Positions 1 through 9,621 are shown, counted from the stretch's first letter. The stretch: 64,000 nt of DNA from Deltaproteobacteria bacterium (GCA_016704445.1 JADJAE010000038.1:45415-109414), one strand, 5' to 3'. Made by a program: numbers and translations. Notes: generated by a model not told the origin, from the letters alone.

Positions 1-1
1 G

Positions 2-979
2 TCACTGTTCGTGTACTATGTACTTAGCACGAAAGAGGCTGAGATTCGTCAGGCCGCTGGCGGCTCTGCTCAGCCGATTCTCAACAAGTCCGCATTCGGA
101 CAACTTCCGATCGTTCTGCCCCCACCGTCACAGCAGCACGCAATCGCCTACATTCTCAGTTCGCTCGACGACAAGATCGAGCTCAACCGCCGGATGAACG
201 ACACGCTGGAGGCGATGGCTCGGGCGCTGTTCAAGTCGTGGTTCGTCGACTTCGATCCGGTACGCGCGAAGGCCGAGGGGCGAGCACCCAGCGGGATGGA
301 CGAGGAGACGGCGAAGCTGTTTCCGAGCGGGTTCGAAGACTCGGAGCTGGGAGAGATTCCGATGGGGTGGACGGCCACACCCCTGTACGACATCGCCACG
401 TACATCAATGGAGCTGCGTACGCAGCGTTCGAGCCGAACGAGGATCGCCGCGGTCTTCCCATCATCAAGATCGCGGAACTGAAGGCTGGCGTCACTACAC
501 AGACGAAATTCTCGGACGTTTCGATGCCTGAGAAATACAGGCTCTCGCGGGGTGACATCCTGTTCTCGTGGTCAGGGAACCCCGACACGTCGATCGATAC
601 GTTCGTTTGGGCTCACGAATCTGCGTGGCTCAACCAACATATCTTCCGCGTCATCCCCCACAACGCAGACGAGCGCTCATACGTCCTGTCGACGCTGAAG
701 TACCTGAAGCCCACCTTCGCCGAGATCGCACGAAACAAGCAGACGACCGGATTGGGTCACGTCACCGTGGCGGATATGAAGCGTCTCCTGATCGCGCGAC
801 CCGACGCGAAGATCCTGAGCGCGTGGGCTGCGATCGCCGGGTCGCTATTCGAGCAAATCTTTCACAACGACGTATCAACCACCACACTCACCGCCCTCCG
901 CGACGCCCTCCTCCCCCGCCTGCTCTCCGGCGAGCTCGACGTCTCCGACGCCGAGCGCTTCGCGGGAGCGGCCTCGTGA
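2..979 (+). CDS. hsdS: Type I restriction-modification specificity subunit HsdS (5' truncated by the window edge)
   Basis: This is the DNA-recognition subunit of a type I R-M enzyme; it directs HsdM and HsdR to a bipartite target. The frame is open to the first base, so the start and the first target-recognition domain lie outside the window. What remains is the central conserved helix region (LDDKIELNRRMN, then FKSWFVDFDPVRAK, visible residues about 55-85), a second target-recognition domain (about 120-285) and the C-terminal conserved helix ending in ALLPRLLSGELDVS. The LSSLDDKIELN and LWRSWFVDFDPV-type signatures are characteristic of HsdS. Its stop overlaps the GTG of the rhuM-like gene by 4 bases (GTGA), so the genes are translationally coupled. 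hsdM is presumably just upstream. The visible part looks intact, unlike the two genes after it. Confidence 0.93.
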   Translation, partial: SLFVYYVLSTKEAEIRQAAGGSAQPILNKSAFGQLPIVLPPPSQQHAIAYILSSLDDKIELNRRMNDTLEAMARALFKSWFVDFDPVRAKAEGRAPSGMDEETAKLFPSGFEDSELGEIPMGWTATPLYDIATYINGAAYAAFEPNEDRRGLPIIKIAELKAGVTTQTKFSDVSMPEKYRLSRGDILFSWSGNPDTSIDTFVWAHESAWLNQHIFRVIPHNADERSYVLSTLKYLKPTFAEIARNKQTTGLGHVTVADMKRLLIARPDAKILSAWAAIAGSLFEQIFHNDVSTTTLTALRDALLPRLLSGELDVSDAERFAGAAS

Positions 980-1974
980 CCGACCCCACCGACCTTCCCC
1001 CTCCCCCGAGCGAGCTCCTCCTCTACTCGGGCGAGGACGGCGTCACCCGCATCCAGGCCCGCCTCGCCGACGGAACCGTCTGGCTCAGCCAACGGCTGAT
1101 GGCCGAGCTCTATGGCAAGGACGTCCGCACCATCAACGAGCACCTCGGCGCCATCTACGAGGAGGGTGAACTCGACCCCGGGGCAACCATCCGGAAATAC
1201 CGGATAGTTCAAACCGAAGGGAATCGCACGGTTTCTCGTCTGGTGGACCACTACGCGCTCCCGGCGATCCTGGCGGTCGGGTACCGCGTGCGCTCGACCC
1301 AGGGCACGCGCTTCCGGCAGTGGGCGACGGCGCGGCTGGAGGAGCTCGTGGTCAAGGGCTTCACCCTCGACGACCAGCGCCTCAAGAACCCGCCGGGCCC
1401 GGGGCAGGTCGACTACTTCGACGAGCTGCTCGGGCGCATCCGAGACATTCGCTCGTCGGAGCGGGTCTTCTACAGGAAGGTGCTGGAGATCTACGCGACG
1501 AGCATCGACTACGACCCGCGCGCCGAGGCCTCGCAGCTCTTCTTCAAGCGGGTGCAGAACAAGATGCACTGGGCGGCGCACGGGCGGACGGCCGCGGAGG
1601 TGATCGCCTCCCGCGCCGACGCGGCCGAGCCCAACATGGGGCTGACCTCGTGGGCGGGCGACGCGCCGCGCAAGACGGACGTGTCGATCGCCAAGAACTA
1701 CCTCGCGGCCGACGAGGTCGAGGCCCTCAACCGCATCGTCAGCGCGTACCTGGAGTTCGCGGAGCTTCAGGCGTCCAACCGGCGGCCGATGCACAATGGT
1801 TCGCCTCGCTGGGCTACGCCGTCGTGGGCGGTCCTTCGATCGCGCCGGGAGAGCCCGACGCCGAGCGGGGGAGCTACGAGCAGGTGGTGCTCGACGGCCG
1901 ACTGCGCGACGCCCTCCGTCGGCTCAACCCCGCGGTGCCCGACGAGGCCCTCGACGAGGCCTTCCGCAAGCTGA
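976..1974 (+). pseudogene. rhuM: RhuM-like DNA-binding protein, 3' end lost by deletion
   Basis: RhuM-family proteins are commonly encoded inside type I R-M loci; their role there is not settled. The start is the GTG overlapping the hsdS stop. Family features are clear over about 270 residues: an N-terminal winged-helix-like part (VWLSQRLMAELYGKDVRT), then GYRVRSTQGTRFRQWA, RDIRSSERVFYRKVLEIYA, VQNKMHWAAHG and IVSAYLEFAELQ. Right after NRRPM (near base 1790) the similarity stops abruptly. The last 60-70 residues of the family are missing, and the downstream sequence is the inside of hsdR in another frame. The open frame continues to 1974 only as hsdR antiphase sequence. I infer a deletion that removed the end of this gene and the start of hsdR. 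Confidence 0.85.
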
Positions 1975-4857
1975 CGCGCGTCTCCTCGCCGCAGCTCATC
2001 GAGGCCAACCACGCGCTGCACCACCACCTCGTCAACGGCGTGAGCGTGGAGTACCTGCGCCCCGACGGCACCGTCGGCTACGACCCGGTGCGGGTGGTCG
2101 ACTTCGACTCGCCGTCGGCCAACGACTGGCTCGTGGTCAACCAGCTCACGGTGAAGGACTACGGCCACACTCGCCGCCCCGACGTGGTGGTGTTCGTGAA
2201 CGGGCTCCCGCTCGCGGTGATCGAGCTGAAGAACGCCGCCGACGAGAGCGCGACGGTGTGGACGGCCTTCGAGCAGCTCCAGACCTACAAGAGCGAGCTG
2301 CCCGGGCTCTTCGCGTTCAACGAGGTGCTGGTGGCCTCGGACGGCCTCGACGCGCGCATGGGCACGCTGTCGTCCGACAAGGAGCGCTTCGTCCCGTGGC
2401 GGACGATCGAGGGCGAGGAGCTCGCGCCCTCGACGCTCACCCGGCTGGAGGTGCTGCTGCGCGGGGTGTTCGAGCCGCGGCGCTTCCTCGACCTGCTGCG
2501 GTACTTCGTCGTCTTCGAGGGCGACGACGGCGGGGTCATCAAGAAGCTGGCGGGCTACCACCAGTTTCACGCCGTGGGGCGCGCGGTCGAGGCCACGGTC
2601 GAGGCGTCGCGCCCGTCGGGCAGCCGCCGCGTGGGCGTGGTGTGGCACACGCAGGGCTCGGGCAAGAGCCTGACGATGGCCTTCTACGCGGGCCGCGTGG
2701 TGCTGCACCCGGCGATGCAGAACCCGACGCTGGTGGTGCTCACCGACCGCAACGACCTCGACGAGCAGCTCTTCGGGACCTTCTCCCGCTGCGCCGAGCT
2801 CTTGCGCCAGAGCCCCGAGCAGGCGGAGGGCCGGGCGCACCTTCGCGAGCTGCTGCAGGTGGCCGCCGGGGGGGTGGTGTTCACGACCATCCAGAAGTTT
2901 CTCCCGGAGGCCCGCGGGGACTCGTTTCCGCTGCTGTCGGAGCGCGCCAACATCGTCGTGATCGCGGACGAGGCGCACCGCAGCCAGTACGACTTCATCG
3001 ACGGCTTCGCGCGGCACATGCGCGACGCGCTGCCCAACGCGTCGTTCATCGGCTTCACCGGCACGCCCATCGCGGCGGCCGACAAGAACACCCGCGCGGT
3101 CTTCGGCGAGTACATCAGCGTCTACGACATCCAGCGCGCGGTCGCCGACGGCGCGACGGTGCCGATCTACTACGAGAGCCGCCTCGCGAAGCTCCAGCTC
3201 CGGGAGGAGGAGCGGCCCCTGCTCGACGACGCCTTCGACGAGGTGACCGAGGGCGAGGAGCAGGAGGGCAGGGAGAAGCTCAAGTCGAAGTGGTCGGCGC
3301 TGGAGGCCCTGGTCGGCACCGAGCGCCGCATCGGGCTGATCGCCGACGACCTCGTGCGCCACTTCGAGGCGCGCGTGGAGGTGCTCGACGGCAAGGCGAT
3401 GGTCGTGTGCATGAGCCGCCGCATCTGCGTCGAGCTCTACAAGGCGATCGTGGCGCTGCGGCCCGAGTGGCACGACGAGAGCGACGACGCGGGCGCGATC
3501 AAGGTCGTGATGACCGGCTCGGCCTCGGACCCGGCCGACTGGCAGCAGCACATCCGCAGCAAGGGGAGGCGCAAGGCGCTGGCGAGGCGGGTGAAGAGCC
3601 CCGACGACCCGTTGAAGATCGTGCTGGTGCGGGACATGTGGCTCACCGGCTTCGACGCGCCGTGCCTGCACACGATGTACGTCGACAAACCCATGCAGGG
3701 CCTCGGGCTGATGCAGGCCATCGCGCGGGTGAACCGGGTGTTTCGGGACAAGCCCGGCGGCCTCGTCGTCGACTACCTGGGGCTCGCCGACCAGCTGAAG
3801 CAGGCGCTGCGGGCGTACACCGAGAGCGGCGGCCACGGGCGAGACCGCGCCCCCGCAGGAGGAGGCCGTGGCGCTGATGCTGGCGCGCCACGAGGTGTGC
3901 TGCGGGATCTTCCACGGCTTCGACTGGGGGCCGTGGACCTCGGGCACCCCGGCGCAGCGGCTCTCGCTGCTGCCCGCGGCGCAGGAGCACGTGCTCGCCC
4001 AGGACGAGGGCAAGGAGCGGCTGCTCCAGGCGGTGATGGAGCTGTCGAGCGCCTTCGCGCTGTCGGTGCCGCACGAGGAGGCGATCCGCATCCGCGACGA
4101 CGTGGGGTTCTTCCAGGCGGTGCGCGCGGCGATCACCAAGACCTCGACGAGCGACCGTAAGGCGTCGGGCAATCTCGACCAGGCCATCCGCCAGATCGTC
4201 TCGAAGGCAGTGGCCTCCGACTCGGTGATCGACATCTTCGCGGCGGCGGGGCTGAAGAGCCCGGACATCTCGATCCTGTCGGATCAGTTTCTCGCCGAGG
4301 TGCGCGGGATGCCGCACCGAAACCTCGCGCTCGAGCTGCTGCGCAAGCTGCTCAACGACGAGATCGTCGTCCGCTCGAAGCAGAACCTCGTGCAGGCGCG
4401 CTCCTTCGCGGCGCTGCTGGAGAAGTCGGTGCGCCGCTACCAGAACCGCGCGGTCGAGGCCGCGCAGGTCATCGAGGAGCTGATCGCGCTCGCGCACCAG
4501 ATGCGCGAGGCGCAGCGGCGCGGCGAGGACCTCGGCCTCAACAGCGACGAGCTGGCGTTCTACGACGCGCTGGAGGTCAACGACAGCGCGGTCAAGGTGC
4601 TCGGCGACGACACGCTGCGCACCATCGCGCGCGAGCTGGTCGACACGGTGAAGCACAACGTCACCATCGACTGGACCGTGAAGGAATCGGTCCGCGCCAA
4701 GCTGCGCGTCATCGTGAAGCGCATCCTGCGCAAGTACGGCTACCCGCCCGACAAGCAGGAAGCCGCGACCAACACGGTGCTCCAGCAGGCCGAGCCCCCC
4801 CTCGAGTTCTGGACCCGACCCCCGCGCAACCTAACCGCAAGAGTTATGACGGGTTGA
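1797..4857 (+). pseudogene. hsdR: Type I restriction enzyme R subunit HsdR, start lost and frameshifted
   Basis: HsdR is the ATP-dependent translocase/endonuclease of a type I R-M complex. Visible in order (numbered from base 1797): PD-(D/E)xK nuclease with PDVVVFV...AVIELKN (about 125-145), Walker A TQGSGKS (about 285), DEAH box ADEAHRS (about 390), motif III GFTGTP (about 420), motif VI QAIARVNRVFRDK (about 640) and a C-terminal helical domain after CCGIFHGFDW. The corrected length, about 1019 residues, is near family size. Two defects are visible. Similarity begins at WFASLGYAVV with no start codon, because a deletion fuses the gene to rhuM. An extra G in the GGG run at 3837-3839 then moves the reading frame; the remainder from GETAPPQEE onward is in the frame that ends at 4857. 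The last codons lie in the left arm of a palindromic repeat. As written it cannot make functional HsdR. Confidence 0.88.
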
Positions 4858-5048
4858 GCAGAGCGCCGCGGAGGCGAACAACCGCAAGGGTCGCAAGGGT
4901 CGCAAGGGAGCGACTGGCTTGGGCCGGCAGGCGCTCCAACGCTCTCGCGAGCCCGACGCGCCAGCGCCGGCGGAACTCACTTTGCGACCCTTGTGACCCT
5001 TGCGGTTCTCCTCCCGAGGGCCCTGCTCGACCCGTCAGAACTCTTGCG
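4836..5048. repeat. Palindromic dispersed element, copy 1
   Basis: The outer arms are 4836-4861 and 5023-5048, inverted copies of 26 nt with about two mismatches (CGCAAGAGTTnTGACGGGT). Inside lies a second inverted pair built from tandem CGCAAGGGT units: 4878-4912 forward and 4980-5006 reverse. The core, including GCGCCAGCGCCGGCGGAACTC near 4961-4981, matches the reverse complement of the core of the element at 30671-31023, so the two are copies of one repeat family in opposite orientation. The outer arms differ between the copies. The left arm includes the hsdR stop codon. The structure could act as a terminator for hsdR, as a MITE-like element or as a structured RNA; no transposase is nearby. 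Confidence 0.75.
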
Positions 5049-5077
5049 ACGCGGTACTAGCCCCCTCCTCCCTCGAC

Positions 5078-6358
5078 CTACGCGATCACCGCGAGCACCA
5101 CGCCGCCCGCGGCCAGCGCTGCGCCCAGCGTGAGCGCCACCGGGCGACCCACCGCCGCGCCGCCCACGGAGAGCGCCACGCCGGACTTCACCACCGTGTT
5201 GGTGAGCGCCGCCAGCATGATGGCCGTCGCCGCGGTGGCGTTCGGCAGCCCTCCGCGGTGCATGTCCACCACGGAGAGGGTGATGGCGTCGACGTCCGTG
5301 AGGCCCGCGAGCACCGACGACAGGTAGAGCCCCGCGGAGCCCGCCCAGTGCTGCGCGGCCTTCGCCACCAGCAGCACCACCCCGTAGAGCAGCCCGAAGG
5401 AGACCGCCTGCTTCAGCTCGAAGGGGTTGCGCAGCGCGGGCTCGGCGCCGGGCTTCTCCTCGGAGGGCGCGTCGGCCCTGCGGTAGAGCACCACCGCGAC
5501 GACGAAGCCCAGCACGGCGGTCACCGCGAGCGGCGGGGCGATGGAGCGGAGCAGCGGGCGGTCGACGATGGCCACCACCACGACGAGGCGAGCGAACATG
5601 GTCGAGCAGGCGGCGATGATGGCCACGGCGCAGAGCCTCGCGATGGAGGGCTCGTCGCGCCCTCGGCCCGAGTAGGTGAGCGTCACCGCCGTCGAGGACA
5701 CCAGGCCCCCGAGCAGGCCGGAGACCAGCAGGCCGCGCGCTGATCCGATGAGCCGCGAGGCGACGTAGCCCGCGAAGCTCACGCCCGCCACCAGCACGAT
5801 CATCTTGCCGATCTGGAAGGGGACGATGGCGTCGAAGGGCCCGTAGGCCTCGCGCGGCAGCACCGGGAGGATCACCAGCGCCAGCACCACGAACTTGGTC
5901 GTCGCGTAGACGTCGTCGACGGAGAGGCGCTTGACGAAGCCGTGCAGCGGCTGCTTCAGGGCCAGCAGCGCGAGCGCCGCGGCGGCGGTGGTGCCCACCA
6001 GGAGGAAGCGATCGCGGTCGGGCATGAGGTCGCGCATCCCCGCGAGGGCGCCGAGGCCGAAGGCCAGCAGGCACGCCACCTCGGTGGAGATGCCGATGTC
6101 GTCGCGCGCGGAGGTGCGGAGGTGCGACACCGTCACGAAGGCCGCGACCGCCGCGAGCAGCCCCACGAGGAGCCACATGCCCGCGACCGGACGGGCGAGC
6201 GCCCCGAGCGCCCCGAGCAGCGAGACCATGGGGAAGGTCCGGATGCCGGCGAAGTCCTTCTTGGCCTCCGCGGTGGCGTTCTGCTGCCGCTCGGCTCCGA
6301 GTAGCAGGCCCGCGGCCACCGCCACCGCGAGCGAGACGAAGGCCTCGGGGAAGGTCAT
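5078..6358 (-). CDS. MgtC/SapB-DUF4010 family membrane protein
   Basis: A polytopic inner-membrane protein of about 426 residues. The N-terminal third has the MgtC/SapB pattern (AVAAGLLLGAERQ, then AGIRTFPMVSLLGALGAL and four hydrophobic helices). The rest is a DUF4010-type domain with a further eight or so membrane segments (for example VVLALVILPVLP, AVTLTYSGRGR, LSSVLAGLTDVDAIT). The start is taken at MTFPEAF because the residues upstream of it are not hydrophobic and carry no family similarity. The biochemical function of DUF4010 proteins is not established; MgtC members are linked to Mg2+ limitation and membrane potential. It is divergent from the nitronate monooxygenase gene, with a 107-bp shared upstream region. 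Confidence 0.85.
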   Translation of the reverse strand: MTFPEAFVSLAVAVAAGLLLGAERQQNATAEAKKDFAGIRTFPMVSLLGALGALARPVAGMWLLVGLLAAVAAFVTVSHLRTSARDDIGISTEVACLLAFGLGALAGMRDLMPDRDRFLLVGTTAAAALALLALKQPLHGFVKRLSVDDVYATTKFVVLALVILPVLPREAYGPFDAIVPFQIGKMIVLVAGVSFAGYVASRLIGSARGLLVSGLLGGLVSSTAVTLTYSGRGRDEPSIARLCAVAIIAACSTMFARLVVVVAIVDRPLLRSIAPPLAVTAVLGFVVAVVLYRRADAPSEEKPGAEPALRNPFELKQAVSFGLLYGVVLLVAKAAQHWAGSAGLYLSSVLAGLTDVDAITLSVVDMHRGGLPNATAATAIMLAALTNTVVKSGVALSVGGAAVGRPVALTLGAALAAGGVVLAVIA

Positions 6359-6465
6359 GGCGTAACGTCTCGGGACAGCCCGCGGGGCGTCAAGCGCGAT
6401 CAAACCGCCATTGTCCGGAGGGGCCCGCGATAGAGTCGCGCCCCGAAGGAGACTCCCCCAACGCC

Positions 6466-7506
6466 ATGTCGCGCATCCGCACCCCCCTCGCCGAGCGCAT
6501 CGGACTGAAGTACCCGATCGTCTCCGCCCCGATGTTCATCATCTCCAACAAGGAGATGATCGTCGCCGCCGCGGAGGCCGGCATCCTGGGCTCGATGCCC
6601 TCGATCAACCTCCGCACCCACGAGGCCTTCCGAGAGGCCCTCGCGTGGATCAGGCAGCGCACCGACCGGCCCTTCGCCATCAACCTCACCATCAAGCTCA
6701 CGGAGCCCGAGCGGCTCGCCCAGGACTTCGAGGCCTGCATCGAGTTCGGCGTCCCGGTGCTGATCACCAGCTACGGCAACCCCACGGAGATCGCCCGGCG
6801 GGCGCACGAGCGGGGCATGGTGGTGATGCACGACGTCATCCACCTCAAGCACGCGCTCAAGGCCCAGGAGTCCGGCGCCGACGCGATCATCGGCGTCGCC
6901 GCGGGGGCAGGCGGCCACGCCGGGACTACCTCGCCCTTCGTGCTCTATCCCTACCTCCGAGAGCACCTGCGGGTTCCGGTCGTGGCCGCCGGGTGCATCG
7001 CCACGGGCCGCCAGGTGGCCGCCTCGCTCTCCCTCGGCGCGGAGCTCGTCTACATGGGCACGCGCTTCATCGCCTCGACCGAGTGCGGCGCCGACGAGCG
7101 CTACAAGTCCATGGTGGTCAACGGATCGCCCGAGGAGATCGTCTACACCGACGGCGTCAGCGGGGTGCACGCCAACTTCCTCCGTCAGACGCTCCCCGGC
7201 GCCACGATCACCGCCGCCGACCGCGGCGCCGCGCAGGACGCGGTGCAGAAGGAGGGGGGGAAGAAGTGGAAGGACATCTGGAGCGCCGGGCAGGGCATCG
7301 CCCTCGCCCGCGAGGTGAAGCCCATCGCCGCGATCGTCGACGACATCGTGCGCGAGTACGCCGAAGCCGTGCGCTCCCTACCCCCCTCGAAGGCTGACCT
7401 GCACGATCGCCCCACTGGCGGGGCGGCTCTCTCGGTCGTAGAGAGACTGCAAGTCACTGAATGCCAACCCTCAAGCTCCCCATCCGCGAACGTCTCAGCC
7501 TGGTAG
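6466..7506 (+). CDS. Nitronate monooxygenase (2-nitropropane dioxygenase family)
   Basis: An FMN-dependent oxidase of alkyl nitronates with a TIM-barrel fold, likely cytosolic. Family marks are PIVSAPMF at the N-terminus (residues 18-25), the INLTI strand, the HDVIHLKHA region, the FMN/catalytic segment GAGGHAG (about 146-152, with the family's catalytic His), AAGCIATGRQVAASLSLGA and the phosphate loop around YMGTRFIAS. An AAGGAG ribosome-binding site lies 14-20 bases before the ATG. Homologues typically end near REYAEAV; the last 30 or so residues here are low in similarity and may be spurious C-terminal readthrough. Related family members act in enoyl reduction, so the exact substrate is not certain. 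Confidence 0.9.
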   Translation: MSRIRTPLAERIGLKYPIVSAPMFIISNKEMIVAAAEAGILGSMPSINLRTHEAFREALAWIRQRTDRPFAINLTIKLTEPERLAQDFEACIEFGVPVLITSYGNPTEIARRAHERGMVVMHDVIHLKHALKAQESGADAIIGVAAGAGGHAGTTSPFVLYPYLREHLRVPVVAAGCIATGRQVAASLSLGAELVYMGTRFIASTECGADERYKSMVVNGSPEEIVYTDGVSGVHANFLRQTLPGATITAADRGAAQDAVQKEGGKKWKDIWSAGQGIALAREVKPIAAIVDDIVREYAEAVRSLPPSKADLHDRPTGGAALSVVERLQVTECQPSSSPSANVSAW

Positions 7507-7553
7507 TGCAGGCTCCGCGGATCCAGCACGGCGTTCGGCTGGTGAGGAAGACC

Positions 7554-7763
7554 ATGCTCCCGCCGCAGCGCCACTCGCGGCTGAAGCGCATGGCCGTCAC
7601 CGCGCTCGCGCTCGCGGGCCTCGGGGTGGCGGCCTACTTCGGCACCGGGAGCATCGGCTGGGCGGTGCTGCTGCTGGTGGTCGGGGTGCCGGTGCTGGTG
7701 CTGCCGGTCATGCTGCTCATCGGGATGGTGCTGGAGGCCCGGGAGAACCCCGAGCCCGAGTGA
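7554..7763 (+). CDS. Small two-helix membrane protein
   Basis: A 69-residue protein with two predicted membrane segments: MAVTALALAGLGVAAYFG (about 13-30) and IGWAVLLLVVGVPVLVLPVM (about 35-54). It has a basic N-terminus (PQRHSRLKR) and an acidic tail. The open frame begins upstream at 7461, inside the previous gene. The ATG at 7554 is preferred because GAGGA sits 5-6 bases before it and it avoids the overlap. I do not recognise a family. It may be co-transcribed with the nitronate monooxygenase. Confidence 0.55.
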   Translation: MLPPQRHSRLKRMAVTALALAGLGVAAYFGTGSIGWAVLLLVVGVPVLVLPVMLLIGMVLEARENPEPE

Positions 7764-7782
7764 CCGCGGCGGCGTAGGGGCC

Positions 7783-9621
7783 TCAGGGCACCACGCAGCG
7801 GTAGACCGCGACGGCGCCGGTGGAGATGGGCAGGCACCGCTCGGCCTGCACGCAGTCGCGGTCGGAGGTGCACCCCTGGCGCTGCACCTGCTCGGCCCAC
7901 TGGGCGATGTGGTTGCCCTCGGAGAGGCTCTGGAAGGGCAGCCAGAAGGCCGGGGTGCTCGCCTCCGCGGTGGCGACGCGCCCCGGGCGGAAGGCCGCCA
8001 TCCAGAGCTGCGTGGTGCGCATCGGGGCCTCGCGCGACTGCTGCCTCAGCCGCAGCCCGTAGTCGCGCCGGCTGGAGAAGGTGAACCACATCAGGGGCTC
8101 GCCGTGGAAGCGCTGGACGAAGGGCGCCCACTTCGGCCACGAGTTGCCCATGGAGTCCGCGAGGTCGGCGCGAGCGAGGTGCGTCGGGCTCCCTCCCCCG
8201 GCGGGGACCACCCAGAGCTGGGCGTCGAGGTTGTGGTTGGAGTTGCCCGCCGCGCGGTTGAAGAGCACCCACGCGTCGTCGGGCGAATACGAGGGGTAGT
8301 AATTGTTGTTGCGGGTGCCGTCGGCGCGCACGAGCGTCGTGGCCGCGCCGAAGGAGGCGCCGCCCCAGGGGATGGTGAAGAGGTCGGCGGGCCCGTTGTG
8401 GCCGGGCGTCCCGAAGATGGGGAAGGAGGTGCGCGGGCGGGAGAAGACCGCAGAGCGCCCGCCCCGCGCCCAATCGGGGTGGCTCCCGGCGGTGCCCGGG
8501 GCGAGGCCCGGTACCTCGTTGCCGTTGGACGGGTCGCGCAGCGCGAGGCGGTTGCCGTCGCTGGTGAGGAGCCAGCGGACGTCGGGGGAGAAGGTTCCGA
8601 AGTTGGCGCCGTAGTCCGGGGAGAGCGGGGCGCGGGTGGTCACGTCGAAGATGCGCGTGGCCGAGGGGGCGGGGATGAAGCGCCCCGCCATGATGCGGGA
8701 GCCGTCGCGGGAGAGCACGTGGCAGCCGACGCAGTTGATCGGGTCGCCGCGCAGGAAGGGCTCGGTGCGCGCGCCCGCGCGGCCGAACTCGTAGCGGTTG
8801 ATGCTGCCGCTGGAGGCGGCCCAGTAGTAGAGCCCGCCGCGGACGTCGAAGTTGGTGACGCCGAGCGAGCGCGTCGCCGAGCGGCCGACCCCGCCGCCGG
8901 CCGCGGAGGTCGCGCGCACCGTGAGCGCGACGTCGCCGGAGGGCTGCGCCACGCGGGCGAGCTCGGCGTAGGCGGGCTCGTCGAGGCTGAGCACGCACCC
9001 GTCGGCGACCACCGTGCAGCGGGTGAACACCCGGAGCGCCCCGCGGTCGCCGCGGAGCGACACCTCGAAGAGGTCGTTGCCCGCGCCAGGGCGGAAGTGC
9101 ACCTCGAAGCCCGTGAGGTTGGGAGGGAGCACGGTGCCGTCCTCGGGGTAGACGATGGAGGGAGCGCGGGCCGGATCGGCAGCGCCGCCGAAGCGGGACG
9201 CGCTGTCCGAGGGCGCGCCGCCCAGCACGCGGTCGACGTCGCGAGGGGTCGGGTCGCCGGCGTCTCGCTCCGGGCTCCACGCGTCGCCGAGGGTGATCGA
9301 GCCGGCGTCACGACCGAGGTCGATGGGAGCGCCGAGGTCGATGGGCGCGGGGCGATCGACCGCGACCGGGGGCACGTCCATCGCGGCCGGGCGATCGACC
9401 GCGACCGGGGGCACGTCCATCGCGGCGGGGGGAGCGTCCATGGCGACCGGAGGGCGATCGACGGCGGCGGGCGCGTCTCGACGGACGCCCGTGTCGCGCG
9501 CGGCCCCTGTGTCTCGCGGCGGAGATCCGGCGTCTCGCGTCGCGACCTCGGTGCCGTCCCCGGCGGCGCACGAGAGCGGAGAGAGGGCGAGCAGCGCGAG
9601 GCGGAGGAGCGGGCGATCCAT
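7783..9621 (-). CDS. Secreted lipoprotein with beta-propeller-like repeats and one CxxCH haem-type motif
   Basis: 612 residues. A lipoprotein signal (LALLALSPLSC, Cys 18) is followed by a 110-residue low-complexity linker rich in Asp, Pro and Ala with a 13-residue repeat. The body then has an Ig-like or sugar-binding-like part (about 150-255) and TolB/WD40-like segments such as GRFIPAP, DYGANFGTFSPDVRWLLTSD, SHPDWARGG and YSPDDAWVLFNR. A single CVGCH at 297-301 (GDPINCVGCHVLSRDG) is a c-type haem attachment motif, common in this family. A C-terminal pair of Cys motifs (CTSDRDC, ERC, YRC) resembles the small Cys modules of other secreted myxobacterial proteins. Likely outer-membrane anchored; function unknown. 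Confidence 0.8.
   Translation of the reverse strand: MDRPLLRLALLALSPLSCAAGDGTEVATRDAGSPPRDTGAARDTGVRRDAPAAVDRPPVAMDAPPAAMDVPPVAVDRPAAMDVPPVAVDRPAPIDLGAPIDLGRDAGSITLGDAWSPERDAGDPTPRDVDRVLGGAPSDSASRFGGAADPARAPSIVYPEDGTVLPPNLTGFEVHFRPGAGNDLFEVSLRGDRGALRVFTRCTVVADGCVLSLDEPAYAELARVAQPSGDVALTVRATSAAGGGVGRSATRSLGVTNFDVRGGLYYWAASSGSINRYEFGRAGARTEPFLRGDPINCVGCHVLSRDGSRIMAGRFIPAPSATRIFDVTTRAPLSPDYGANFGTFSPDVRWLLTSDGNRLALRDPSNGNEVPGLAPGTAGSHPDWARGGRSAVFSRPRTSFPIFGTPGHNGPADLFTIPWGGASFGAATTLVRADGTRNNNYYPSYSPDDAWVLFNRAAGNSNHNLDAQLWVVPAGGGSPTHLARADLADSMGNSWPKWAPFVQRFHGEPLMWFTFSSRRDYGLRLRQQSREAPMRTTQLWMAAFRPGRVATAEASTPAFWLPFQSLSEGNHIAQWAEQVQRQGCTSDRDCVQAERCLPISTGAVAVYRCVVP
9351..9427. repeat. 39-bp direct repeat inside the lipoprotein linker
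   Basis: Two near-identical 39-bp units start at 9351 and 9390 (each beginning GGCGATCGACCGCGACCGGG). They encode a 13-residue Pro/Ala/Val/Asp unit in the linker of the CxxCH lipoprotein. Degenerate related units flank them. Such repeats change linker length by slippage. Confidence 0.8.

Noticed and set aside
1767..4268. Long open frame on the minus strand opposite hsdR (833 codons)
   Set aside because: Antiphase to a clear hsdR sequence; Arg/Leu/His-rich composition typical of GC-rich antisense frames; no domain features.
4854..5060. 68-codon plus-strand frame after hsdR
   Set aside because: It is the translation of the palindromic repeat; no ribosome-binding site and no protein-like composition.
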